From Pseudopedobacter sp040392825 (GTDB lineage Bacteria > Bacteroidota > Bacteroidia > Sphingobacteriales > Sphingobacteriaceae), in assembly GCF_040392825.1 (NCBI RefSeq), contig NZ_JBEBVH010000206.1:1-7269 (forward strand): a DNA stretch of 7,269 bases, read 5' to 3'. The position numbers and the translations under genes were made by a program. Within the stretch, counting starts at the first letter, position 1. Each line of letters begins with the position of its first letter. Below, piece by piece: positions 1 through 6,149 of this stretch. The notes beneath the pieces are model-generated. The model was given only the letters and a program-made list of their open reading frames with translations, did no database searches and was not told the DNA's origin.

Positions 1-259
1 CCAATGTCGTAGTTTCGCCTTTTGGTCAGCGCTTGTTCTTTATTTGTAATTAAGGACTTGCACAGCCGAACAAAAATACCTCTCGACAGAAATTATTAAT
101 AAACTAACTAAAGCCTAACAACCAACCAACTCATCCAAAGATAATATCCTACAATACCTAGAGAACTTGTTATAAATTCCACAATGTCCCAAATAATATA
201 TTTGTTAGAGAGATTGTCGAAAACCATTTGGCTGTATTGCAGTCATTATCAGAATTATT
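1..259. other. Upstream non-coding region, no gene recognised
   Basis: This AT-rich stretch precedes the GH2 gene. On the + strand all three frames reach a stop within the first 53 bases, so at most a tail of about 16 residues of an upstream gene could be present, and neither readable tail resembles a known protein end. A minus-strand reading from the CAT at 132-134 stops after eight codons. I see no tRNA, strong hairpin or tandem repeat. The only recognisable signal is a TAnnTTTG-like element at 197-204, listed separately. Confidence 0.5.
197..204 (+). promoter_or_regulatory. Possible Bacteroidota -7 promoter element (TATATTTG) for the GH2 gene
   Basis: The octamer TATATTTG matches the Bacteroidota housekeeping -7 consensus TAnnTTTG at every fixed position. 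It lies 55 nt before the ATG at 260, which would leave a leader of roughly 45-50 nt. The expected -33 TTTG/TTG about 19 nt upstream is not evident. The nearest TTG, at 167-169, is 27 nt away, which is too far. Because the region is AT-rich, a chance match is quite possible. Confidence 0.35.
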
Positions 260-2671
260 ATGAAGAAAATCTTATTCTCTTTTTACCTTATTTTAGTTGC
301 CGTAGCCACATACGCACAGTCTCGTATTGTGCAAAATTTTAACGATAACTGGCAATTTTATCTGGGTGACGAACCACAGGCGAAAAATCTAAAATTTAAT
401 ACAAACAATTGGCGGACATTGGCATTGCCGCATGACTGGAGTATTGAATCTGATTTTAAAGCAGAATTTCCTGCTAGAAACGATGGGGGAGCACTTCCGG
501 GAGGTATTGCATGGTATAGAAAGACCTTTACGGTTGATGCTTCTAAAAAAGATCAGCTTTTTTACATACAATTTGACGGAATTTACAAACATTCTGAGGT
601 TTGGATTAACGGTCAATACTTAGGTAAAAGAGCAAACGGATATATCTCTTTTCAATATGAAATCAGTAAATACCTGAACTTTGGTAATACTCCGAATAGT
701 ATCGCTGTAAGAGTAGATAACTCGCAGCAACCAGATTCCAGATGGTACACAGGTTCCGGAATCTACAGAAATGTTTATTTGATCTCTACCAATAAAATCG
801 CGGTAGCCAACTACGGTACTTTTATTACCACACCGAAGGTGACTGCCACCGAAGCAAAAGTCAATGTATCAATCGAAATAAAAAATGCGGCAGCAGCTAA
901 GTCGGTAACGGTTGAAGTTGGAATTTACAGAGCGGGTAAATTGGTCACAAAAGCAAATCAGTCCGTAAATGTTAATGCATCTTCATCAACTAAGCTCAGT
1001 CAGGATTTAACAATTACAAAGCCAGCATTATGGTCGCCAGAACAACCAAATCTATATGAAGTAATTACCAGAATTTACGATGGTAAAAAGCTTATTGATG
1101 AAGTTAAAAATCCTTTAGGGCTAAGGAACTTCCGTTTTGATGCTGACAAAGGTTTCTATTTGAATGAGCAACCCTACACATTATTAGGCGTTTGTCTGCA
1201 TCATGATTTAGGTGCTTTAGGTGCAGCTATGAATACCAGAGCATTGGAAAGGCAGTTGCAAATAATGAAAGACATGGGGGCTAATGCAATCAGAACTGCA
1301 CATAACCCACCAGCGCCTGAGGTTCTTCAACTATGTGATAAAATGGGATTTTTGGTAATGGACGAAGCTTTCGATATGTGGAAGAAAAGAAAAAACAAGT
1401 TTGATTATCACCTTGATTTTGAAGAAAACCACAAACAGGATTTAGAAGATCTGGTAAAAAGAGACAGAAATCACCCGTCTGTATTTATGTGGAGCATTGG
1501 TAACGAAATCCGAGAGCAGTTTGATGCTACCGGAATTCCTCTTACCAAAGAATTGTCTGCAATTGTAAAGTCTATAGATCCTACCAGACCGGTTATTGCA
1601 GCATTGACCGAAACAATGCCGGAGAAGAATTTCATTTTCCAAAGCAAAGCATTGGATGTATTGGGTTTTAACTACAAATATTTCGATTACGATAGCTTGC
1701 CAAAGAGATTCAAAGGCTATCCTTTACTGGCGTCGGAAACTGTTTCTGCCTTGGCAACAAGAGGAGTTTACGATTTGGCAGATACCTTAAGATTATGGCC
1801 GGCAAGTTCCAAAGATAAATATGTAGTTGGTGGCAATCCTGATTTCACGGTTACTGCTTATGATAATGTAGCGGCGTATTGGGGAACTACTCATGAAATA
1901 GCCTGGAAAGAGGTCAAGAAACGACCGTTTATGTCGGGAACTTTTGTTTGGACAGGTTTTGACTATCTGGGTGAACCGGTTCCTTATCCTTTTCCGGCAA
2001 GAAGTTCTTATTACGGAATTGTGGATTTGGCAGGATTCCCTAAGGATGTGTATTATATGTATCAATCTGAATGGACAGATAAACCTGTATTACATGTATT
2101 GCCGCATTGGAACTGGAAAGCCGGAGAAGAGGTTAGTGTTTGGGCATATTACAGTCAGGCAGATGAGGTTGAACTTTTTGTGAATGGAAAATCAAAAGGA
2201 ATTAAGCGGAAAGAGGATGGCGATGACTTGCATGTTTCGTGGAAAGTGCCTTTCGAAGCGGGTTCCGTAAAAGTTGTATCGAGAAAAGGAGGTAAGACCG
2301 TTCTGGAAAAGGAAGTGAAAACAGCAGGTTCGGCTTACAAAATTCAATTAATCGCAGATAGGAATAATATAAAAGCGGACGGAAAAGATCTTTCTTTCAT
2401 CACTGCTCAAATTGTAGATAAAGACGGTAATATCGTTCCGGATGCAGACCACCTGATTAAGTTTACAATAACAGGGAAGGGGTCAATTGTCGGAACTGAT
2501 AACGGTTATCAGGCCGATTTGACTTCACTATCAAAACCAGAAAGAAAGGCTTTCAAAGGAAAAGCTCTGGCCATTGTGAAATCGCAACAAAATGAAAAAG
2601 GAAATATTGTTTTGAAAGCTGCTGCGGAAGGATTAGAGGGAGCGTCTGTGGTTGTTAAAGCAGTGAAATAA
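260..2671 (+). CDS. Secreted GH2 glycoside hydrolase, beta-galactosidase type, with DUF4982 and C-terminal Ig-like domains
   Basis: An 803-residue exported retaining glycosidase that probably removes terminal beta-linked sugars, galactose by family precedent, from oligosaccharides outside the cytoplasm. Residues 1-19 form a Sec signal peptide (KK, hydrophobic core, cleavage near TYA-QS). Residues 23-175 are the GH2 sugar-binding beta-sandwich (LPHDW at 56-60), about 185-290 the Ig-like domain, and about 292-605 the catalytic TIM barrel. Diagnostic motifs are RTAHNPP (345-351), SIGNE (412-416, E416 the expected acid/base), LASET (490-494, E493 the expected nucleophile) and GTFVWTGFDY (560-569). 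About 606-690 resembles DUF4982, and 693-803 resembles the GH2 C-terminal Ig/invasin-like domain. Length and order are normal for Bacteroidota GH2 enzymes, and both catalytic glutamates are present. The start is supported by the signal peptide directly after the ATG. Beta-glucuronidase or another GH2 specificity cannot be excluded. No T9SS sorting domain is visible. A GH141-like enzyme follows after 236 nt. Confidence 0.93.
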   Translation: MKKILFSFYLILVAVATYAQSRIVQNFNDNWQFYLGDEPQAKNLKFNTNNWRTLALPHDWSIESDFKAEFPARNDGGALPGGIAWYRKTFTVDASKKDQLFYIQFDGIYKHSEVWINGQYLGKRANGYISFQYEISKYLNFGNTPNSIAVRVDNSQQPDSRWYTGSGIYRNVYLISTNKIAVANYGTFITTPKVTATEAKVNVSIEIKNAAAAKSVTVEVGIYRAGKLVTKANQSVNVNASSSTKLSQDLTITKPALWSPEQPNLYEVITRIYDGKKLIDEVKNPLGLRNFRFDADKGFYLNEQPYTLLGVCLHHDLGALGAAMNTRALERQLQIMKDMGANAIRTAHNPPAPEVLQLCDKMGFLVMDEAFDMWKKRKNKFDYHLDFEENHKQDLEDLVKRDRNHPSVFMWSIGNEIREQFDATGIPLTKELSAIVKSIDPTRPVIAALTETMPEKNFIFQSKALDVLGFNYKYFDYDSLPKRFKGYPLLASETVSALATRGVYDLADTLRLWPASSKDKYVVGGNPDFTVTAYDNVAAYWGTTHEIAWKEVKKRPFMSGTFVWTGFDYLGEPVPYPFPARSSYYGIVDLAGFPKDVYYMYQSEWTDKPVLHVLPHWNWKAGEEVSVWAYYSQADEVELFVNGKSKGIKRKEDGDDLHVSWKVPFEAGSVKVVSRKGGKTVLEKEVKTAGSAYKIQLIADRNNIKADGKDLSFITAQIVDKDGNIVPDADHLIKFTITGKGSIVGTDNGYQADLTSLSKPERKAFKGKALAIVKSQQNEKGNIVLKAAAEGLEGASVVVKAVK

Positions 2672-2699
2672 GCTAAAAGCTAAAAGCATAAGGCTTAAA
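2671..2699 (+). repeat. Degenerate heptanucleotide tandem repeat (AGCTAAA) overlapping the GH2 stop codon
   Basis: Two exact AGCTAAA units (2671-2677, 2678-2684) are followed by AGCATAA (2685-2691) and a diverged GGCTTAAA (2692-2699). The first base of the array is the last base of the TAA stop. Related degenerate text (AGCTGAA, GGCTAAAGGC) recurs around 2759-2782, which suggests an older, longer array that has decayed. Confidence 0.7.
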
Positions 2700-2736
2700 G
2701 CGATTTGCTAAGAGGCTATAAAATCCGGAGTTGGGT

Positions 2737-2753
2737 GTCCGAGGACCGAAGTT
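2737..2753. repeat. Dispersed GTCCGAGGAC motif, copy 1
   Basis: The 17-nt string GTCCGAGGACCGAAGTT reappears at 5946-5962 with a single difference (C to T at the eleventh base). It contains the small palindrome GTCC-GA-GGAC. Its presence in two separate intergenic gaps, and in no gene here, suggests a genome-dispersed short repeat. Confidence 0.55.
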
Positions 2754-2828
2754 GAGAGAGCTGAAAGAGAAAGGCTAAAGGCAAATATCCAAAGCGATAA
2801 ATTGAAAATAAATACAAGCACTGCCCTG

Positions 2829-2886
2829 CTCCCCTCTCTTTCGTCCCGAAGGGACTCCTTTGGAGGAGAGGGGTTGGGGGTGAGGC
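2829..2886. repeat. REP-like palindromic element A with GGTGAGG tail
   Basis: The outer arms CCCCTCTC (2831-2838) and GAGAGGGG (2866-2873) pair perfectly over 8 bp. Between them sit two further hairpins, GTCCC-GAA-GGGAC (2843-2855) and TCC-TTT-GGA (2856-2864), so the strand could fold as a three-way junction. A G-rich tail ending GGTGAGGC (2879-2886) follows. Elements B and C further on share the CTCC/GGAG arm and the G(G/A)TGAGG tail. It ends about 20 nt before the next start codon and lacks a T-run, so it does not look like a simple terminator. Confidence 0.7.
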
Positions 2887-2907
2887 TTACTGAAAACTAA
2901 CAAAGAA

Positions 2908-4830
2908 ATGATAAAGTACATTACTTTTTGTATTGCCTTATTCAGTACCGGACTATGCTCGGCTTCTGAAATTTGGGTGGCTATCAACGGAAGTGATAAA
3001 AATGCAGGAACTAAAGAACAACCTCTGGCGACATTATCTATGGCTATTAGAAAGGTTCGCGAGCAAAGAAGATTAAATGACGAATCTGTAAAAAATGGTG
3101 CTACGATTTTTCTGAAAGGTGGAAACTACTTTCTGGAAGAATCTGTCTTTATTAAACCGGAAGATGCAGGGACAGAGCAAAGTAAAACCATTATAAAAAA
3201 TGCCTCGAATGAAGAGGTTGTACTAAGTGGTGGAATAAAAGTAAAAGGCTGGAAGAAAGCCGGAAGTGTGAGTGGATTACCTGCCGAAGCTAAAGGGAAA
3301 GTTTGGGTGGCAGATGCACCTGTAATTGGCGATCAGGTTCTGGACTTCAGGCAGTTTTGGGTAAATAATGTTAAAGGGATTAGAAGCATGAGTACTGCTT
3401 ATGGCAATATGGATAGGATATTGTCATGGAATAAAGAAGAGCAAACCTGCTGGATTCCTAAACCAAAGATTAAAGGTTTTAAGTTTCAGGCAGGAATGGA
3501 AATGTTTATTCATCAATGGTGGGCAATCGCAAACTTGAGGATTAAGCACATGCAATTTCAGGGCGATAGTATTAAACTTTCTTTTTACGAGCCGGAAAGC
3601 AAAGTGCAATCAGAACATCCCTGGCCTGCGCCCTGGATAAGTAAGGAATCTGGTAATTCTGGTTTTTACCTGAACAATTCAATCCAATTCCTTAATCAGG
3701 AAGGGGAGTGGTATCTGGATAAATTAAATCGTAAAATTTATTACTGGCCAAGAAAAGGTGAAGATCTGGCAAAGGCCAATGTAATCGTTCCTTATCTGGA
3801 AAATTTGGTTAGGATAGAGGGGACGATAGACCAACCGGTAAAACATTTGCATTTCGAAGGAATTACTTTTTCGTATACCTCCTGGTTACGTCCGTCGCAG
3901 CAAGGGCATGTGCCTCTACAGGCTGGAATGTATTTATTAGAGGCCTATAAGCTAAAAAAACCGGGAACACCAGATAAAGCCGGATTAGAAAACCAAGGTT
4001 GGATTGGTCGCCCAAGAGCTGCGGTAGAGGTAAAATATAGCGAGAATACATCGTTTACAAACTGTAAATTCATTCATTTAGCGTCAACAGGTTTAGATTA
4101 TCACAGAGGAAATCATTATGATAAAATAGAAGGCAATTTGTTTAAAGATATTGGCGGATCGGCTATTTTGCTGGGTGTTTTTTCTGATGAAGCTTTCGAA
4201 ACCCATTTGCCATACAATCCAAAAGATAGTCGTGAGGTTAGTGGAAATACCCTAATCGCAAACAATCTTATTACGGACGTAACCAATGATGATTGGGGTT
4301 GTGTGGGAATAGGAGCAGGTTATGTCAAGAATACCACTATCAGAAATAACGAAATTAACGAGATCTCTTATACCGGGATTTCTTTAGGTTGGGGATGGAC
4401 GAAAACCATCAATGCCATGAGCAACAATCATGTTTTAGCCAATAAGATCACGCATTATGGAAAACATATGTACGATGTGGCGGCGGTTTATACATTGTCG
4501 GCACAACCCGGTTCTTCTATCAGGGAGAATTATGCAGATAGCATTTATAAAGCTCCATTTGCACATATTCCAGAGCATTGGTTCTATCTATATACTGACG
4601 AAGGCTCGGCATATTTTAACGTAAAGGACAACTGGTGCCCAGCAGAAAAGTTCCTGCAGAATGCCAACGGTCCGGGAAATGTATGGGAAAACAACGGTCC
4701 AATGGTAAAAGCAGAAATTAAAGAAAAGGCGGGTTTGGAAAAAGACTATCAGCATTTAAGGAAATATAAAGCAGCTGCTGATAAAAATTGGGAGATAAAT
4801 AAGGCGAGTATTAAAACCGATAAACCATAA
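2908..4830 (+). CDS. Secreted right-handed parallel beta-helix protein, GH141-like glycoside hydrolase
   Basis: A 640-residue exported protein with the pectate-lyase-like beta-helix architecture of GH141, a family with characterised alpha-L-fucosidase (rhamnogalacturonan-II) and xylanase members. Residues 1-19 are a Sec signal peptide (MIKYITF, cleavage near CSA-SE); the Cys lacks a small residue before it, so it is not a lipobox. After it come features usual for the group: WVAINGSDKNAGT (23-35), GGNYFLEE (71-78), VLSGG (105-109), the RQFWVNN segment (148-154), then GEWYLDK (266-272) and YYWPRKGEDL (278-287). Beta-helix turns with repeated Asn-rich rungs (NN.I..V, RNNEI) run from about 290 to 580. 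Conserved acidic positions D523 (MYDVAAVYTL) and D564 (YTDEGS) are the likely catalytic pair; from memory, equivalent aspartates were proposed for the founding fucosidase. Length is normal for the group. Specificity cannot be read from sequence; a polysaccharide lyase-like or non-catalytic role is possible. Confidence 0.85.
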   Translation: MIKYITFCIALFSTGLCSASEIWVAINGSDKNAGTKEQPLATLSMAIRKVREQRRLNDESVKNGATIFLKGGNYFLEESVFIKPEDAGTEQSKTIIKNASNEEVVLSGGIKVKGWKKAGSVSGLPAEAKGKVWVADAPVIGDQVLDFRQFWVNNVKGIRSMSTAYGNMDRILSWNKEEQTCWIPKPKIKGFKFQAGMEMFIHQWWAIANLRIKHMQFQGDSIKLSFYEPESKVQSEHPWPAPWISKESGNSGFYLNNSIQFLNQEGEWYLDKLNRKIYYWPRKGEDLAKANVIVPYLENLVRIEGTIDQPVKHLHFEGITFSYTSWLRPSQQGHVPLQAGMYLLEAYKLKKPGTPDKAGLENQGWIGRPRAAVEVKYSENTSFTNCKFIHLASTGLDYHRGNHYDKIEGNLFKDIGGSAILLGVFSDEAFETHLPYNPKDSREVSGNTLIANNLITDVTNDDWGCVGIGAGYVKNTTIRNNEINEISYTGISLGWGWTKTINAMSNNHVLANKITHYGKHMYDVAAVYTLSAQPGSSIRENYADSIYKAPFAHIPEHWFYLYTDEGSAYFNVKDNWCPAEKFLQNANGPGNVWENNGPMVKAEIKEKAGLEKDYQHLRKYKAAADKNWEINKASIKTDKP

Positions 4831-4886
4831 TATCGATGAGTACTAATCGAGTAAATGAAAGTCGTGGATGCCAGAAAAGACTCAAC

Positions 4887-4964
4887 TGTCACGTTGAGAG
4901 GCAGGCAGGGAATCGAAATGTGCTCCCGACCACTATAGAGGCTTCAACTCCGCTCAGCCTGACA
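4887..4964. repeat. 78-bp imperfect inverted-repeat element, TGTCA...TGACA ends
   Basis: The left end TGTCACGTTGAG (4887-4898) and the right end CTCAGCCTGACA (4953-4964) are inverted copies matching at 10 of 12 positions. Inside each end lies a GAA/TTC-containing segment (ATCGAAATG at 4912-4920, CTTCAACTCCG at 4942-4952). The right half has the look of the CTCCGCTCAG-type dispersed repeat I associate with Bacteroidota genomes, but that is from memory. It has no coding capacity and is too small for anything but a non-autonomous element. Confidence 0.6.
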
Positions 4965-4990
4965 AAAGCACTGCTTTTTGGACGGCGTCC
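4964..4990 (+). other. Two small stem-loops, possible weak terminator after the GH141-like gene
   Basis: AAAAGC-ACT-GCTTTT (4964-4978) is a 6-bp perfect stem ending in a run of five T, followed directly by GGAC-GGC-GTCC (4980-4990). The first resembles a weak bidirectional terminator, but its stem is AT-rich and it lies 134 nt past the stop codon. It abuts the inverted-repeat element and may simply belong to that repeat. Confidence 0.25.
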
Positions 4991-5045
4991 TTATTGTAAA
5001 AAGGGGCTGATTCCGAAAAAATCCTTTTGTGTTGACATAAATTTA

Positions 5046-5080
5046 GCCCTCACCCTTAATTCCTCTCCCACAGGAGAGGG
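5046..5080 (-). repeat. REP-like palindromic element B (inverted orientation)
   Basis: The stem CCTCTCC (5062-5068), loop CACA and GGAGAGG (5073-5079) form a perfect 7-bp hairpin. The tail lies on the left, and on the minus strand it reads GGGTGAGGGC (5055-5046), matching the tail of element A. It is inverted relative to elements A and C and forms a head-to-head pair with element C. Confidence 0.65.
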
Positions 5081-5134
5081 AAAATGGAAGAGCGAATTGA
5101 GGAAGCTGTATTTTATAGCAAAACATTGGGTTTT

Positions 5135-5180
5135 TCTCCTTCTCCATGAGGGAGAAGGTGCCCAAAGGGCGGATGAGGGG
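5135..5180 (+). repeat. REP-like palindromic element C with GGATGAGG tail
   Basis: CCTTCTCC (5138-5145) pairs perfectly over 8 bp with GGAGAAGG (5151-5158) across the loop ATGAG. A second hairpin, GCCC-AAA-GGGC (5160-5170), comes next, then the tail GGATGAGGGG (5171-5180). The order of hairpin, CCC/GGG mini-hairpin and G-rich tail mirrors the parts of element A. Its tail ends only 15 nt before the alternative ATG at 5196, so it would lie in the leader of the mutarotase mRNA if transcription starts upstream. Confidence 0.65.
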
Positions 5181-5234
5181 AAGGATAGAAAAAAAATGTA
5201 CCGATACTTTAAGGAAAAACCGGAACAGAATAAC

Positions 5235-5927
5235 ATGTTATTGGTGTCTTCAAAAATCTGTTTGTTTGCGCTTTTTCTGGTTTTTACAGCCTGTCAACCC
5301 AAACAAAAGGAAAAAACACACAAGCAATTCGAACCGGTATTGTGGGAAATCCTTTCAACGGATACCACGCAACACTTTACCGATAGCTTGCAAAATTGGG
5401 CGTCAGCACAAGCTGATTTAAAAGATGCGGTAATTAAAAGATGGAAAGACCATTATATCATTTTTGCTCAAAGTAACGATAGTTTGGCGGTTAAAACATC
5501 CTTAACCACTTCTTTTAAAAATAAAGGAATTAAGTTTTATAATCATCCCTATTATCATTTCGAAAGAGGTCATTGCGCAGATACTTCAACAGTAAAAGAA
5601 TTTGAGTATTACATTCTTACAGCAAATTTGGTAGCAGATAAAACCCTGCAAAAAGAATATATGCAATATCATAAAACGCAGTATCAAGAATGGCCAGAGA
5701 TTGCGCAAGGCTTTTGTAACGCTTCTTTTCAGCATTTAATCATGTTTAGGAACGGAAAACAATTGATGCTGATTATCGCTATTCCGAAAGGAAAAACTTT
5801 GGATGAGTTGAACCCTTTAACAGAAAAGGACAATCCAAAAGTGAAAGAATGGAACGCCATTATGGCAAAATATCAGGAAGGAATACCAGGAACACAGAAA
5901 GATGAAACCTGGGTGTTTTTTAAATAA
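5235..5927 (+). CDS. Predicted lipoprotein with C-terminal L-rhamnose/L-fucose mutarotase (RhaM-type) domain
   Basis: A 230-residue protein likely to interconvert alpha and beta anomers of a 6-deoxyhexose. Residues 1-20 are a lipoprotein signal peptide ending FTAC, with C20 as the lipid-anchored residue, which places it outside the cytoplasm. Residues 122-230 match the RhaM family: the Y142-x3-H146 pair of the helix EYMQYH aligns with the catalytic Tyr/His of E. coli RhaM, followed by EWPE (152-155), and KEWNAIM (204-210) in place of the family's WW-x-x-M. Residues 31-115 show a second beta-alpha-beta pattern without Tyr/His and look like a degenerate duplicate domain. Classical RhaM is about 104 residues and cytoplasmic, so both export and extra length are notable. 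The ATG at 5235 gives a lipoprotein signal of normal length; the ATG at 5196, with an A-rich leader, would add 13 residues and is a real alternative. The ATG at 4836 would translate repeats and is rejected. L-fucose fits the GH141-like neighbour; L-rhamnose is equally possible. Confidence 0.8.
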   Translation: MLLVSSKICLFALFLVFTACQPKQKEKTHKQFEPVLWEILSTDTTQHFTDSLQNWASAQADLKDAVIKRWKDHYIIFAQSNDSLAVKTSLTTSFKNKGIKFYNHPYYHFERGHCADTSTVKEFEYYILTANLVADKTLQKEYMQYHKTQYQEWPEIAQGFCNASFQHLIMFRNGKQLMLIIAIPKGKTLDELNPLTEKDNPKVKEWNAIMAKYQEGIPGTQKDETWVFFK

Positions 5928-5945
5928 CGTATTGAGATGCCCGAA

Positions 5946-5962
5946 GTCCGAGGACTGAAGTT
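5946..5962. repeat. Dispersed GTCCGAGGAC motif, copy 2
   Basis: This is the second copy of the 17-nt motif found at 2737-2753, matching at 16 of 17 positions. Here the palindrome extends to AGTCC-GA-GGACT (5945-5956). It lies 18 nt past the mutarotase stop codon and directly before the GTCCAT heptamer array. The stem is short, its loop is only two bases and no T-run follows, so I do not call it a terminator. Confidence 0.55.
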
Positions 5963-5963
5963 T

Positions 5964-5984
5964 GTCCATAGTCCATGGTCCATG
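5964..5984 (+). repeat. Heptanucleotide tandem repeat GTCCAT(A/G), three units
   Basis: GTCCATA, GTCCATG and GTCCATG follow one another without gaps, then decay into ATTGATG (5985-5991). The array begins 37 nt after the mutarotase stop codon. The period of seven is the same as in the arrays after the GH2 gene and after the oxidoreductase gene, although the unit sequence differs. Confidence 0.75.
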
Positions 5985-6149
5985 ATTGATGGTTCACTAA
6001 GTCTGAAAGGTAGGGTTGATGTTGTTCTTTCGTTGTTTATCGAATGAGTTAATGCTGAAAGTTTGGTTTTAATATAAAGGCTTTAGCCTACCAGCCTTGA
6101 TACTAAGTACTAAATTATAGTGCTCTTGTGGGTTAAAAAAAATATAAAA

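Larger units (their letters stand above)
4831..5234. other. Repeat-filled intergenic region upstream of the mutarotase gene
   Basis: This gap of about 400 nt holds, in order: a 78-bp imperfect inverted repeat, two very small stem-loops, REP-like element B, and REP-like element C in the opposite orientation. The + frame of the downstream gene happens to be open from an ATG at 4836, but its translation up to 5195 is simply the repeats read through and resembles no protein domain. The minus strand is also open across part of it (4991-5236) for the same reason. I see no convincing promoter with both elements, although TAAATTTA at 5038-5045 is one base from the -7 consensus. Confidence 0.7.

Noticed and set aside
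1..53. Possible C-terminal tail of an upstream + strand gene
   Set aside because: Two frames stay open only to 49 and 53. The peptides are too short and unlike any protein end I recognise, so no partial gene is called.
2775..2987. Minus-strand open frame of 70 codons across element A
   Set aside because: Its translation is mostly the reverse reading of the palindromic repeat (PHPQPLSSKG-type text) and the start of the GH141-like gene. There is no domain, and it overlaps a well-supported gene.
4833..4850. TCGAT...ATCGA hairpin just after the GH141-like stop codon, considered as a terminator
   Set aside because: The stem is only 5 bp with an 8-nt loop and no following T-run.
5016..5045. TTTTG...TAAATTTA as a promoter for the mutarotase gene
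   Set aside because: The -7-like octamer differs from consensus at the final G, and the only nearby TTTTG is about 10 nt upstream, not about 19.
4991..5236. Minus-strand open frame of 81 codons upstream of the mutarotase gene
   Set aside because: It reads through elements B and C. The peptide is repeat-derived and has no recognisable fold or signal.
6077..6098. Inverted repeat AAGGCT...AGCCTT before the oxidoreductase gene
   Set aside because: A 6-bp stem with a 10-nt loop (or 5 bp around TT) in AT-rich DNA is easily a chance match. No T-run follows, and nothing links it to an operator or riboswitch.
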